Positions 45,062 to 54,149 of a DNA stretch of 64,000 nucleotides are shown piece after piece; position 1 is the stretch's first letter; the number at the start of each line of letters is the position of its first letter. Both the position numbers and the translations under genes were made by a program. Location: assembly GCF_002929535.1 (NCBI RefSeq), contig NZ_PJJO01000058.1, forward strand, positions 186,001 to 250,000. Reading direction: 5' to 3'. The DNA comes from Cryobacterium sp. Y11. GTDB taxonomy: Bacteria; Actinomycetota; Actinomycetes; Actinomycetales; Microbacteriaceae. The notes under the pieces are model-generated. The model was not told where the DNA came from and did not search any database. It saw nothing but the letters and a program-made list of their open reading frames with translations.

Positions 45062-45499
45062 GTGAGCCGAAGTCGATTATCGGGCGTGTTGCAGCGCGTC
45101 TCCTTTGGCGTACTCGGGGTGCTGGGCCTCGTTTTTATTCCCATCACGATCGCCATTGTGCTCGCTGAACCCGGCACCAGAATTGCGCTCGCCGTCGCTG
45201 GTGGGCTCTGCGTTGCGGCCCTCGAAATCGCCTGGATTCGGGTCGGCAGCGTCGCGCATCGATCACCGACCATCACGGTACCCGTGCTGGCCGTGCCGGC
45301 ACTGATCCCGGTCCGGCCCTGGCCGGCCATCAACGGCAATCGCGGTGACGCAGAGGCCACCGCGGCGCTGTTCATCGACCTCGACGCATTCAAACGCCTG
45401 AACGACACGCACGGGCACCAGGCCGACGACCTGGAATTCGGGGCGCAGGCCGTTCTGCCTGACCCAGTGCTCACGCCCGAAACGGGGGCCCAACCGTGA
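45062..45499 (+). CDS. Small membrane protein with a truncated GGDEF domain
   Basis: A 145-residue protein from GTG 45062. It has two hydrophobic helices (residues 12-32 and 39-58), then a linker and ALFIDLDAFKRLNDTHGHQADD, which is the start of a diguanylate cyclase GGDEF domain (metal-binding Asp and the Asn-Asp-x-x-GH motif). The protein stops about 20 residues later, so the GGDEF loop itself is missing. The stop overlaps the start of the histidine kinase gene (GTGA), so the truncation is built into an operon and may be functional. A TAGACT box lies 8 nt before the start. Confidence 0.65.
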   Translation: MSRSRLSGVLQRVSFGVLGVLGLVFIPITIAIVLAEPGTRIALAVAGGLCVAALEIAWIRVGSVAHRSPTITVPVLAVPALIPVRPWPAINGNRGDAEATAALFIDLDAFKRLNDTHGHQADDLEFGAQAVLPDPVLTPETGAQP

Positions 45500-47121
45500 T
45501 ATCACGCCGCATACAGCCAGACCGGGCGCACCAGGAACGGGTGGAACGGTCCATCTTTATTACTCAACTTCTGGTCGGATCGGCGACGCTCGTGCTGACC
45601 GCCGTCGCGGGACTGGTCGATGATCAGCTCTTTTCCCAGGAGCTGTTTCTTGCGGGAATACTGATCATCTTCGCCACCACGGCGCTGTCCGCCGCTCTAC
45701 CGTGGCGACGGCTGCCGAAGGGCGCGATCGCGGTTCTACCCGTGCTCGACCTGCTCGGGCTGGTCATCGCTCGCGAGGGCGAACCGCTGCTCGGCACGAC
45801 CTTTCTGCTCGTGTTTCCGGTGATCTGGCTAGCAACGCACTTCGGCGCCCGCGGAGCGGCTGGCAGCGTTGCGCTTGCCACGATTCTGCTCTGGGGCGCT
45901 GGTTGGCTGCGCGGCGTACCGATGACCGCAGATGAAATTCCGCGGCTCGCGATTGTGCCGGTCATGCTCGCGTTCGTCGCGGCCACGACCTACACGACGA
46001 CGAGGCGCGCGGCAGCGCAGTGGGTGCTGCTCACCCAGCAGTCGGAGCTCTTTGAGGGGGCGCTGCGTCGCTCGAGACGCCAGGAGAACACGCTCGACGC
46101 GATCTTCAACACCATCGACTTCGGCGTTGTCGGCTTCGACCGCCAAGCCAAGCCCAACTTCATCAATCGCGCCCAACGCGAGATGTTCTCCCGATTCGGG
46201 GTGAAAGATGGCCAACTCTCCTCGGTCGTGGTCTATCGCGATGACCATTTCACGCCGTACGCGGAGCAGGATCGCCCGTTTCAGCGGGCCATCCGCGGCG
46301 AGAGCGTCGACCGCGCCACCGTCTGGGTGGGTGAACCTGGCCACCAGTCCGCCGTGCTCATCTCCGCCACTCCCATCCTCGACGAGAACGAGAACTACGA
46401 CGGCGGCGTTATGGTGGCCCGCGACGTGACCGCCGAGTTGCGCGCGATCAAGGCTCGCGACGACCTCGTGGCATCCGTGTCGCACGAACTGCGCACCCCG
46501 CTGACCTCGATCATCGGCTATCTCGAACTCGCGCTCGACGACGAGTCCCTCGACCCGTCCACCCGGCGCATGCTCGAGGTCGCGTCCAAGAATTCCGACC
46601 GGCTGCTGGCCCTGGTAGCCGACTTGCTGACCACCGCGTCCCAGCACGAGCTCGAGATCGTTCGGGGTTCCTGCGATCTGTCGGTGATCGTGACCGACGC
46701 AATCGAATCGCTGCGTGTGGTCGCGGCTGAACGGGACATCCGTTTCATCGTGTCTGCACGTGCACCGGTGCACCTTGAAGCGGATGCCCTCCGCTTGCGT
46801 CAGGTGATCGACAACTTGTTTTCGAATGCGATCAAGTACAACAACCATTCGGGAAGTATTACCGTGAGCCTGATCGAGGGCGCTACCGAGGTTGAACTGC
46901 GAGTCACAGACACCGGCCGCGGAATGACGCCGGGGGAGCAGATCAAACTGTTCGACCGGTTCTACCGGGCGGATTCGGTGCGCGGTTCGAGCGTTCACGG
47001 CACCGGGCTCGGGCTCAGAATCAGTCGCGACATTTGCCGCCAACACGGCGGCGACCTGCGGCTCGAATCGGCTTCGGGCCGGGGCGTTACGGCCATCGCG
47101 ACATTACCGCGCGCATCATGA
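45496..47121 (+). CDS. Membrane-bound PAS-domain sensor histidine kinase
   Basis: A 541-residue kinase. Six hydrophobic helices fill residues 18-170. A PAS domain follows (about 200-310, NTIDFGVVGFDRQAKPNFIN). The HisKA domain has the phospho-accepting H330 in VSHELRTPLTSIIGYLEL. The HATPase domain shows the N-box LFSNAIKYN, G1 DTGRGM, and G2 GTGLGLRIS. Translationally coupled to the truncated GGDEF protein. The nearest response regulator is at 48815-49693 on the other strand and is its probable partner. Confidence 0.93.
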   Translation: MISRRIQPDRAHQERVERSIFITQLLVGSATLVLTAVAGLVDDQLFSQELFLAGILIIFATTALSAALPWRRLPKGAIAVLPVLDLLGLVIAREGEPLLGTTFLLVFPVIWLATHFGARGAAGSVALATILLWGAGWLRGVPMTADEIPRLAIVPVMLAFVAATTYTTTRRAAAQWVLLTQQSELFEGALRRSRRQENTLDAIFNTIDFGVVGFDRQAKPNFINRAQREMFSRFGVKDGQLSSVVVYRDDHFTPYAEQDRPFQRAIRGESVDRATVWVGEPGHQSAVLISATPILDENENYDGGVMVARDVTAELRAIKARDDLVASVSHELRTPLTSIIGYLELALDDESLDPSTRRMLEVASKNSDRLLALVADLLTTASQHELEIVRGSCDLSVIVTDAIESLRVVAAERDIRFIVSARAPVHLEADALRLRQVIDNLFSNAIKYNNHSGSITVSLIEGATEVELRVTDTGRGMTPGEQIKLFDRFYRADSVRGSSVHGTGLGLRISRDICRQHGGDLRLESASGRGVTAIATLPRAS

Positions 47122-47143
47122 ACGGCAACACGGGGGTAAGCCC

Positions 47144-48301
47144 ATGAATTTGGACACGCACACACTGCTGGTACTCAACGGCATCGTTGTGGCACTATGT
47201 GGGGTCTCGTTCATCGTGAACACCGCGTTCAATCACGACGATTCCGTCGGCCGAATCTGGAGCATTGCCTTCATCGCGGCGATGGCGGTGACCATTGCGC
47301 ACGGAGCTTCGGCCGGCGGGCAGACCCTGTGGTGGGCCGTCGTGTTCGCCAATGTGGCGTTGACTATCAGCGTCGGTTCGGTGTGGGCAGGGCTGCGTCA
47401 CTACAACGGTCGCAGGCGCGCATTCTGGATGATCGTGGCCGTAGCAGCCATCGTGCTCGCGGCCACTCTGCTGCACGGAGCGCCGGCCGACCGCTGGGCT
47501 GGCACGGTCGAGTTGTGTTTGGGCATTGCGCTGCTGGCCACGCTCGGTGCCTGGGAAGCGATGCGCGGCCGGCTGCGCCGCAACCCGTGCGGCCGCATTT
47601 TGGCCTTCGTGCTCTGGATTGCGGCGCTTGCTGCGATGGGCAGGGCCGTGGCCTTCGCCCTCGATGGCACGACTTTTTTAAACTACTTCGGCACCGCCAA
47701 CCTCACAGCGCTGAGCATCTGTCTGGTGGTTCCGCTAACCATCGCCGGGTCGGTATTGCGCGCGCAACAAGCGCAGGGGAGTGCCGTCGGCGACCAGACC
47801 GACGGCATCCACTCGGCAGCCGGAGTGCTCTCGGCCAGCGCGTTTCTGCAGGCGGCCGCCGACCACCTCGCTCGTGGCCACGACGCGGGAGCCGGGCTCG
47901 CGCTGATCGGCGCCGACATTGACAACCTGCCCGAGATCAATATCGCGTTCGGGCGGGTGGCCGGCGACGAGGCTATCGCCCGGTTCGCGAAGGATCTGCG
48001 CGCGGGCGCACCGGTGCTGTCGATCATCGGCCACCGGGCGAGCGGGCGGTTTCTCGTGCTGGCCGGCGTGGAATCGGCCGCCGAAGCACGCACACTGGCC
48101 GAACGCATTCGAACCACGCTCGTCGACGCGCCGCTGCAGCAGACCGCGCTGATTCGACTGACAGCGAGTTTCGGCATCGCAGACACCTTCGAGCGAGGCT
48201 ACGACCTGACGGCGCTCGGCAGTGCGGTCAATGACGCCATTGCCGAGGTTCGTGGCCGTGGTGGCAACGACATTGCCGTGCACGCCTCGACCGGATCTTG
48301 A
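47144..48301 (+). CDS. Membrane protein with degenerate GGDEF domain
   Basis: A 385-residue protein. Seven or so hydrophobic helices occupy residues 5-205. The C-terminal 160 residues have the fold pattern of a diguanylate cyclase (LALIGADIDNLPEINIAFGRVAGDEAIARF). The catalytic GGDEF loop is replaced by HRASGRF, so c-di-GMP synthesis is unlikely. The late stretch LTASFGIADTFERGYDLTALGSAVNDAI is conserved. It may bind nucleotide or act as a scaffold. It lies 22 bp after the kinase gene. Confidence 0.8.
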   Translation: MNLDTHTLLVLNGIVVALCGVSFIVNTAFNHDDSVGRIWSIAFIAAMAVTIAHGASAGGQTLWWAVVFANVALTISVGSVWAGLRHYNGRRRAFWMIVAVAAIVLAATLLHGAPADRWAGTVELCLGIALLATLGAWEAMRGRLRRNPCGRILAFVLWIAALAAMGRAVAFALDGTTFLNYFGTANLTALSICLVVPLTIAGSVLRAQQAQGSAVGDQTDGIHSAAGVLSASAFLQAAADHLARGHDAGAGLALIGADIDNLPEINIAFGRVAGDEAIARFAKDLRAGAPVLSIIGHRASGRFLVLAGVESAAEARTLAERIRTTLVDAPLQQTALIRLTASFGIADTFERGYDLTALGSAVNDAIAEVRGRGGNDIAVHASTGS

Positions 48302-48406
48302 TCAAATCTTGACGAGAAACCGGCTCACATCACTCCCATAATGGGGGCCAATCTGTCAGAGTTGACGCGTGAGATTCCGCTATCCTGACGCCGCCCCGAC
48401 CAGCGG

Positions 48407-48769
48407 ATGCCCAGCATGAGCCCGCTCGTCGACCCAGCTCCGCTGCACATTCTGTTCAGCCAGCTCGGGGGTGATCGGGCTGTTTGTAATCGCTTTGTCA
48501 ACGACTTCATTGCCCTCTGGCAGGCCCGCACGCAGCGGCTTCGGGCGGCGCTGGCCACGGCCGATGTCGACGAGGCCGACGTCGTGCTGCTGAGCATCTG
48601 TGCAAGCAGTAACATGCTCGGCGCGGTTCGCCTGGAGCGCACCGCGTTTGCGGTGCACAGCGCTTTGAAGAATAACGATCTGTCCGGGTGTGCATTGCAG
48701 CTGCCGGGGCTGAGTGAGGTCGGTAACGACACCTGCCTTGCATTGTCGCAGCACATCGCTCGGGGGTAG
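48407..48769 (+). CDS. HPt-like protein lacking the phospho-accepting histidine
   Basis: A 120-residue helical protein. Its LLSICASSNMLGAVRLER stretch aligns with the HPt active-site helix (H-x2-K-x6-GA). The histidine position, ten residues before Gly72, is Leu62, so phosphotransfer through this site is not possible. Related actinobacterial HPt-like proteins also seem to lack it. It could be a non-catalytic partner of the response regulator encoded convergently 46 bp away. ATG 48407 and ATG 48416 are both possible starts. Confidence 0.65.
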   Translation: MPSMSPLVDPAPLHILFSQLGGDRAVCNRFVNDFIALWQARTQRLRAALATADVDEADVVLLSICASSNMLGAVRLERTAFAVHSALKNNDLSGCALQLPGLSEVGNDTCLALSQHIARG

Positions 48770-48814
48770 GGGCTAGCCGCTTCGGTCTAAACCCTGAGCT
48801 CGAGGCAGGTACGG

Positions 48815-49693
48815 CTACGCCAGATCGCCCGGCTGGCCAGCGGCGAGTCGGTAGCCAACGCCGCGCACGGTTTCCAGCCAGCGCGGACTTGTGCTGCTGT
48901 CGCCGAGCTTGCGCCGCAGGTTACCCATGTGCACCTCGACCGCTCGCCGATCGGCCCCGTCGACCGGGTACGCGCTGGCATAGGCCTCGCCGCGCAGCAG
49001 CAGGGCGAGATCGTTCTTGCTGCGCACCGTGCGCTTGGAATCCAGCAGCGCAGCGAGCAGATCGAACTCCGTGCGGGTCACATCGAGCTGGGCGCCGGCG
49101 AGCTCCACGATGCGTTCCGCGGGATTGAGCTTGAGGCCGTTGTGGCTGAACCAGGCATCGGCCGGCTGGGCGGCGGTCTCTTCGCCCGGCGGCGGCGCGG
49201 AAACGGATGCTTCCACCACTGCCTCGGGGTTCGACACCGCAGTGGTCGACTGGGGTGTGCGAGCGTCAGCCGTCTCGACGACGGGGGATGCAACATCCGT
49301 TCTGACGGACTGTCGCGGGCGTCGCAGCATCGCCTCGATGCGGGCGCGCAGCTCGCGGGGGCGAAACGGCTTGGTGAGGTAGTCGTCTGCACCGGCGTCG
49401 AGGCCTTGAAGTGTGTCAATTTCGTCGTTGCGGGCGGTGAGCATGACGAGGTAGGTGGGGCTGAAGGCGCGAATGCGTCTGGCGGTTTCGAAGCCGTCGA
49501 TGCCGGGCATACTCACGTCGAGGGTCGTCACGATCGGGTCGTTGGCGCGCACCGCAGCGATACCGTCGAGTCCGTTGCACGTGGGGATCGTCTCAAAGCC
49601 GGCCTGCGTCAGTACGGCCTCGAGCAGAGCGCGAATATCGGCGTCATCTTCAATGATGACGGCGACGCGACGGTCGGTGTTTTCAAACCCCAT
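48815..49693 (-). CDS. OmpR/PhoB-type response regulator with long linker
   Basis: A 292-residue regulator. The receiver domain (7-125) has the acidic pair EDD, phospho-acceptor D59 in TTLDVSMPG and the KPF lysine in DDYLTKPF. A 55-residue Ala/Thr/Pro-rich linker separates it from the winged-helix DNA-binding domain (195-285), which ends in the typical LRRKLGD..WLETVRGVGYRL. It is convergent with the kinase/GGDEF/HPt cluster and is the likely output of that system. CCCCTATTCGGGG just upstream of the start may be an operator. Confidence 0.93.
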   Translation of the reverse strand: MGFENTDRRVAVIIEDDADIRALLEAVLTQAGFETIPTCNGLDGIAAVRANDPIVTTLDVSMPGIDGFETARRIRAFSPTYLVMLTARNDEIDTLQGLDAGADDYLTKPFRPRELRARIEAMLRRPRQSVRTDVASPVVETADARTPQSTTAVSNPEAVVEASVSAPPPGEETAAQPADAWFSHNGLKLNPAERIVELAGAQLDVTRTEFDLLAALLDSKRTVRSKNDLALLLRGEAYASAYPVDGADRRAVEVHMGNLRRKLGDSSTSPRWLETVRGVGYRLAAGQPGDLA

Positions 49694-49756
49694 AACTTAA
49701 GTATCCCCTATTCGGGGGACTAGTTGGCGGCGGTCAGGGTCATCCACCGGCAGCGA

Positions 49757-49762
49757 TACACT
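49757..49762 (+). promoter_or_regulatory. Leaderless -10 box of mqo
   Basis: TACACT followed by 7 nt and GTG 49770. The box overlaps a small inverted repeat, ACACT-CGAA-AGTGT, that ends at the start codon. Confidence 0.55.
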
Positions 49763-49769
49763 CGAAAGT

Positions 49770-51248
49770 GTGAATTCTCAGGGAACCGTCGACGTTGTAC
49801 TCATTGGTGGTGGCATCATGAGCGCCACCCTCGGAACGCTCCTCAAGGAGCTGCAGCCCGACTGGCGCATTGAGGTCTACGAGCGCCTCGGTGAAGTGGC
49901 GCAGGAAAGCTCGAACCCGTGGAATAACGCCGGAACCGGCCACGCCGGATTGTGCGAACTCAACTACATGCCGCAGGCGCCCGACGGTTCGGTCACCGCC
50001 GACAAAGCCGTCGTGATCAACGAGCAGTTTCAGATCAGCCGTCAACTGTGGGCACATCTCGTTTCGAGTGGCGCCCTGCCGGAGCCAAATAAGTTCATCA
50101 ATTCCACGCCGCATATGACCTTCGTGCACGGCAAGGCCAACGTGGAGTACTTGCGCAAACGTCACGCCGTGCTCGTCGGTCAGCCGCTGTTCGCTGGTAT
50201 GGAATTCAGCGATGACGCCTCCAAGATCGGCACCTGGACCCCGCTCTTGACCCGCAAACGTGCGGCCGGCCAGAAGATCGCCGCCACCCGCATTACGAGC
50301 GGAACCGACGTGGACTTCGGCGCTCTCACCCGGTTCATGTTCGACAACCTCAAGCAGCAAGGTGTTGGCATTCACCTGAATGAGCAGGTTGTCGGCCTGG
50401 GGCACGAAGCGGATGGCACGTGGAACCTTAAATTGCTGCGTCAGGTCGGGCAGACCCGCAGCACGATCAACGCCCGCTTCGTCTTCGTCGGTGCCGGTGG
50501 CGGGGCTCTCGCGCTGCTGCAGCAGAGTGGAATTCCCGAGATCAAAGGCTTCGGCGGGTTTCCGATCAGCGGCCAGTTTTTGCGCACAACCAACCCCGAG
50601 CTGGTCGCTCAGCACCAGGCGAAGGTGTACGGCAAGGCGGCCAAGGGCGCGCCGCCCATGTCGGTGCCGCACCTCGATACCCGCGTGGTTGATGGCGAGA
50701 TGTCGCTATTGTTCGGCCCATACGCCGGATTCAGCCCGAAGTTTTTGAAGTCGAGCACGTGGTTTGATCTGCCGTTCTCCATTCGCACGCACAACCTTGG
50801 GCCGATGCTCGCCGTAGCCAAGCACAACTTCGACCTCATGAAATACCTGGTTGGTGAGGTGTTTGCCTCACGAGCTGCCAAGCTGAAGGCACTCCGCGAG
50901 TTCATTCCCGCCGCGGTCCCTGACGACTGGGAACTCATCACGGCAGGCCAGCGCGTTCAGGTGATGAAGACGGATGCCAAGCTCGGCGGAGTGCTGCAGT
51001 TCGGCACCGAGGTCATCACCTCGAGCGACGGCTCGATTGCCGGGCTGCTGGGCGCATCGCCCGGTGCCTCAACGGCCGCGCCGATCATGGTTGACCTGTT
51101 GGCCCGCTGCTTCCCCGACCGCATTGACGGCTGGAAGCCGCGCATCCGCGCCATGATCCCCAGCTACGGCACCCGTTTGTCAGACGACCCCGCAGCCGCT
51201 GCTGCATCGCTCGCCGCGACCGCCGAGGTGCTGCACCTCAGTAACTAG
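49770..51248 (+). CDS. mqo: Malate:quinone oxidoreductase
   Basis: A 492-residue FAD enzyme that oxidises malate to oxaloacetate at the membrane and reduces menaquinone. The FAD motif is VVLIGGGIMSATLGTLLKEL. The family blocks NPWNNAGTGHAGLCELNYMP, FGGFPISGQFLRTTNP, FGPYAGFSPKFLK and LGASPGASTAAPIMV are all present. The start follows a leaderless promoter. It feeds the same quinone pool as NarI. Confidence 0.97.
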   Translation: MNSQGTVDVVLIGGGIMSATLGTLLKELQPDWRIEVYERLGEVAQESSNPWNNAGTGHAGLCELNYMPQAPDGSVTADKAVVINEQFQISRQLWAHLVSSGALPEPNKFINSTPHMTFVHGKANVEYLRKRHAVLVGQPLFAGMEFSDDASKIGTWTPLLTRKRAAGQKIAATRITSGTDVDFGALTRFMFDNLKQQGVGIHLNEQVVGLGHEADGTWNLKLLRQVGQTRSTINARFVFVGAGGGALALLQQSGIPEIKGFGGFPISGQFLRTTNPELVAQHQAKVYGKAAKGAPPMSVPHLDTRVVDGEMSLLFGPYAGFSPKFLKSSTWFDLPFSIRTHNLGPMLAVAKHNFDLMKYLVGEVFASRAAKLKALREFIPAAVPDDWELITAGQRVQVMKTDAKLGGVLQFGTEVITSSDGSIAGLLGASPGASTAAPIMVDLLARCFPDRIDGWKPRIRAMIPSYGTRLSDDPAAAAASLAATAEVLHLSN

Positions 51249-51599
51249 CCTCCCGCGCTTATCGGTGACTCGCGCTTCACAATCCCGGGTCGAAAGGTCT
51301 CCGAGCCGGTTCTGACGACGGTCGCCGGCGGCGTAACTCCGGCCAGTGCCGACACCTAAAAGCGCGCCGCTGGTGCCCACTGTGCGCGCACATGGCGTGT
51401 GCTAGTTTTTAACAATGGACAATGTCGAAGACCGCTTGGGTATGTTCGATTTGTACTGTGTGCACTGAACAGCGATGGGGCGTTGCCGCGGATGCCCTCG
51501 TCGAGCTAGCCGGCTAATGCGAATTCAGAGAAGCACTCCGCCTCGGGCGCCTCTGCTCCGCGCACGGAACGGCGATGTCGATCACCGATTACTGACCCC
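51249..51599. other. Upstream region of the phosphoesterase gene with a possible leader ORF
   Basis: About 350 bp. A TAGTTT box at 51403-51408 is followed by 6 nt and ATG 51415. This opens a 17-codon frame (MDNVEDRLGMFDLYCVH, stop at 51468) in exactly the leaderless arrangement used elsewhere in the window. The rest shows no gene. Confidence 0.45.
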
Positions 51600-53819
51600 A
51601 TGACAGAGAGCCGAAATTCTATGCACGGAATCGTCATCCATTCGGATGGTCAGCCGGCCGCCGGCATCGCCGTCTCTACCGGAGCGATCGTCACCACGAC
51701 AGGCGTGGACGGACGGTTCACCCTTCCGCGCCAGGATGAATGGGGCAACTTCATCACCATCAGCCGGCCGCGCGGATACACCGCAGCGCCCTGGTGGCTG
51801 CCCGTCACCGCCGACGACACAACCGAATACCGATTCGTACTGCTGACGGAGGAACAACCCCTCCCGTATGAGTTTCTCCACGTTACTGACACCCACACGA
51901 CGACGCAGGCCGTCGTCGACGCCGGGTGGTACGACACCGCACTCTATTCCGAAGGTAGCCTCCCCGCGCAGATCACCGGCTTTTTCGACCGGCTGCACGA
52001 GCTCGCCCCCGACGCGCGCCGCATCATGATCACGGGCGACCTCGTCGACCACGGCTTCGCCGAAGAATTCGAAGCCTACATCGCGACCCTGGCTACCAGC
52101 CCGATCCCGGTCGATGTCATTCCCGGCAACCATGACCACATGAACGGCACCCACCAGAGCATCATCAGCCGCAACAACTACTTCACCCACGACGGCGACC
52201 CGACGCTGTACGAGGCCTACCTTGGACCACGGTGGTACAGCTTCGACGTCGCTGGTCTCCATGTGGTCGCCATGGACTGGCACTCCCACGAAATCGGCAT
52301 CGACCACGCGACGCAGAACGCGTGGGTCCGCGCCGACCTCGCGCAGCTCGACCCGGGAGCTCCGTACATTCTGCTCTTCCACGACCAGCCGAGCGGCTCC
52401 ATCGTTGACGAACTGCCCTGGCAGCCCGTTGCAGCGTTTTCCGGGCACTGGCATACCAGCCGGGTCGTCGATGTCAACGGCACCCTCCACGTCAACAGCC
52501 CGCCCACGTTCTTCGGTGGTCTCGACTACAGCCCTCCCGCTTTCCGCCACGTCACATGGGACGGTAGCAGCATCACCCTGCGCACCGAGACGTATTCGGA
52601 CAGGCAGTCGCCAGCGCAGCTCGGAGACGTTGGAACCTCGACCTATGCGCCCACCCCGGTCAGCTCGACCAGCGACGCAGTGCTGTGGCAGGCCAGCATG
52701 GCGAGTGCCGGACATCGCCAATCCGCGGCGGTCGAAAACGGCGTCGTGTTCGTCGGCGGCCAGGTCGAAGACCGCCCCGCCGGCACCGTCGAAGCATTCG
52801 ACGTGGCTACAGGGCGCCTCCTTTGGCGCAGCGTCACCCGTTCAGCGGTCAAGACGACCCCGGCCCCCGCGGGTGATGTCGTCATCGCCGTCGAAGTCTC
52901 CGGCGACCTCATTGCCCTCGACTCGGCCACCGGCGAGACCAGCTGGCGGCAGGCATCCAGGGACCCGCTTCGCCGCTTTGCGTGGGGTGCACCCACCGTC
53001 TCCGATGGAATTATCTACGTCGGTGACCAGTCTGACCTCCGCGCCATCGACGTTCAAACCGGGCAGACGCTGTGGCATCGTACGGATCTCTCCCCGCACC
53101 ACAACCTGGTCAACCATGCCGCGCCGCTCATCGTCGGTGACCTTCTCATTATGGGATTCTGGCCAACCCCCACCGATCCGATCGGCCTCGATATCAGAAC
53201 CGGCAAATCCGTGTGGGAACGATCCGACCTCGACACCACGGACACCTTCGAAGCGCTCAAAAAGCTGTTGATCATAGGAACCGCGGCCTACGACAGTGAT
53301 CGCGACACCATCCTCATGCCAGCGCACGGGCAGACCTCCGCTCTCGACCGCGCCACCGGGCGCAACAGGTGGACCGCAGACCACGACGGTGGATTCAGCC
53401 CGGCCACACCGCTCGTCACGCCTGCCGGGTACCTTGTAACCGTCACCGGCCACGGAATCCGCATGCTCGACCCCGACACCGGGGCAACCATCTGGGACAC
53501 CCCTGTCACCGGCGACGCACCGTTCCCCATGGGCTCCTATAAGAAGGCGGCACACCCGGTCATAGCCCCGCCAATCCTCGTCGAGGATCATCTTCTTCTG
53601 CCCGGTCTCGACGGCACAATCCGCAGCTATACCCTCGATGGTATCGAGCGCGAACGAACCCAACTCGCGTCACCGATCGCCGCAGCCCTTACGCGCGCCG
53701 GGGATAAGATCATTGCCGTTGGCACCGACGGGGTCGTGCTTGCCCTCGATATCGCCCGTCTCGCGCCGGCTGCGAAGGGCGCGCAGTCCGATCTGCAGTC
53801 CGACGTCGGCAACCGCTGA
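51600..53819 (+). CDS. Metallophosphoesterase fused to a PQQ-like beta-propeller
   Basis: A 739-residue protein in three parts. Residues 8-85 are a small beta-sandwich (GIVIHSDGQPAAGIAVSTGA), like the N-terminal domain of calcineurin-type phosphoesterases. Residues 92-340 are a calcineurin-like phosphoesterase with all metal motifs: DTH (97-99), GDLVDHG (146-152), GNHDH (176-180), FHDQP (260-264) and GHWH (282-285). Residues 365-730 hold seven or eight PQQ-like propeller blades (repeats such as AFDVATGRLLWRS and AIDVQTGQTLWHR). No signal peptide is seen, which is unusual for a propeller protein and implies cytosolic action or an unrecognised export route. It converges on a carbohydrate-type ABC operon and may hydrolyse its imported phosphodiester; substrate unknown. 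Confidence 0.88.
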   Translation: MTESRNSMHGIVIHSDGQPAAGIAVSTGAIVTTTGVDGRFTLPRQDEWGNFITISRPRGYTAAPWWLPVTADDTTEYRFVLLTEEQPLPYEFLHVTDTHTTTQAVVDAGWYDTALYSEGSLPAQITGFFDRLHELAPDARRIMITGDLVDHGFAEEFEAYIATLATSPIPVDVIPGNHDHMNGTHQSIISRNNYFTHDGDPTLYEAYLGPRWYSFDVAGLHVVAMDWHSHEIGIDHATQNAWVRADLAQLDPGAPYILLFHDQPSGSIVDELPWQPVAAFSGHWHTSRVVDVNGTLHVNSPPTFFGGLDYSPPAFRHVTWDGSSITLRTETYSDRQSPAQLGDVGTSTYAPTPVSSTSDAVLWQASMASAGHRQSAAVENGVVFVGGQVEDRPAGTVEAFDVATGRLLWRSVTRSAVKTTPAPAGDVVIAVEVSGDLIALDSATGETSWRQASRDPLRRFAWGAPTVSDGIIYVGDQSDLRAIDVQTGQTLWHRTDLSPHHNLVNHAAPLIVGDLLIMGFWPTPTDPIGLDIRTGKSVWERSDLDTTDTFEALKKLLIIGTAAYDSDRDTILMPAHGQTSALDRATGRNRWTADHDGGFSPATPLVTPAGYLVTVTGHGIRMLDPDTGATIWDTPVTGDAPFPMGSYKKAAHPVIAPPILVEDHLLLPGLDGTIRSYTLDGIERERTQLASPIAAALTRAGDKIIAVGTDGVVLALDIARLAPAAKGAQSDLQSDVGNR

Positions 53820-54149
53820 GCCATCAATCTGCACGACGGACGTACCGGCTCGCCGGGCCAGCGCGATCTGGGGCAGAGTGCCCCAGATCGCGCCAACGGC
53901 CACCACGTCGTCAGCGAGGCCTCTGGTGACGAGGTAGACGTCGTTAGAGCGCACCAGGGCGGCGGCGATATCGTGCGCTCACTGCTTGTCGGTAGTCGTC
54001 GCATCCTCTTCCGGGGCCGACGATTGCACTGCATTTCATCTGGCTCATTTTTCTCTCCGTTTCTGTCTCTCCTGACCGCGCAAAACCGCCCCGGGTACCG
54101 TGATGGCATCCGGGGCGGTTTTGCGCGGTAGTTCCTGGTTTGACGCCTA
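53820..54149. other. Convergent spacer with decayed coding sequence and terminator
   Basis: About 330 bp. On the minus strand the stretch 53840-53960 translates to ADDVVAVGAIWGTLPQIALA followed by RRAGTSVVQIDGSA, which looks like genuine protein but has no intact frame upstream. A short frame MSQMKCSAIVGPGRGC begins nearby in another phase. These may be remnants of a frameshifted gene. The ABC operon terminator occupies 54076-54128. Confidence 0.45.
54076..54128 (-). terminator. Strong hairpin terminator of the ABC operon
   Basis: Perfect 17-bp stem, CCGCGCAAAACCGCCCC (54076-54092) with GGGGCGGTTTTGCGCGG (54112-54128), and a 19-nt loop. It lies 21 bp after the stop of the binding-protein gene and could act in both directions. 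Confidence 0.8.
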
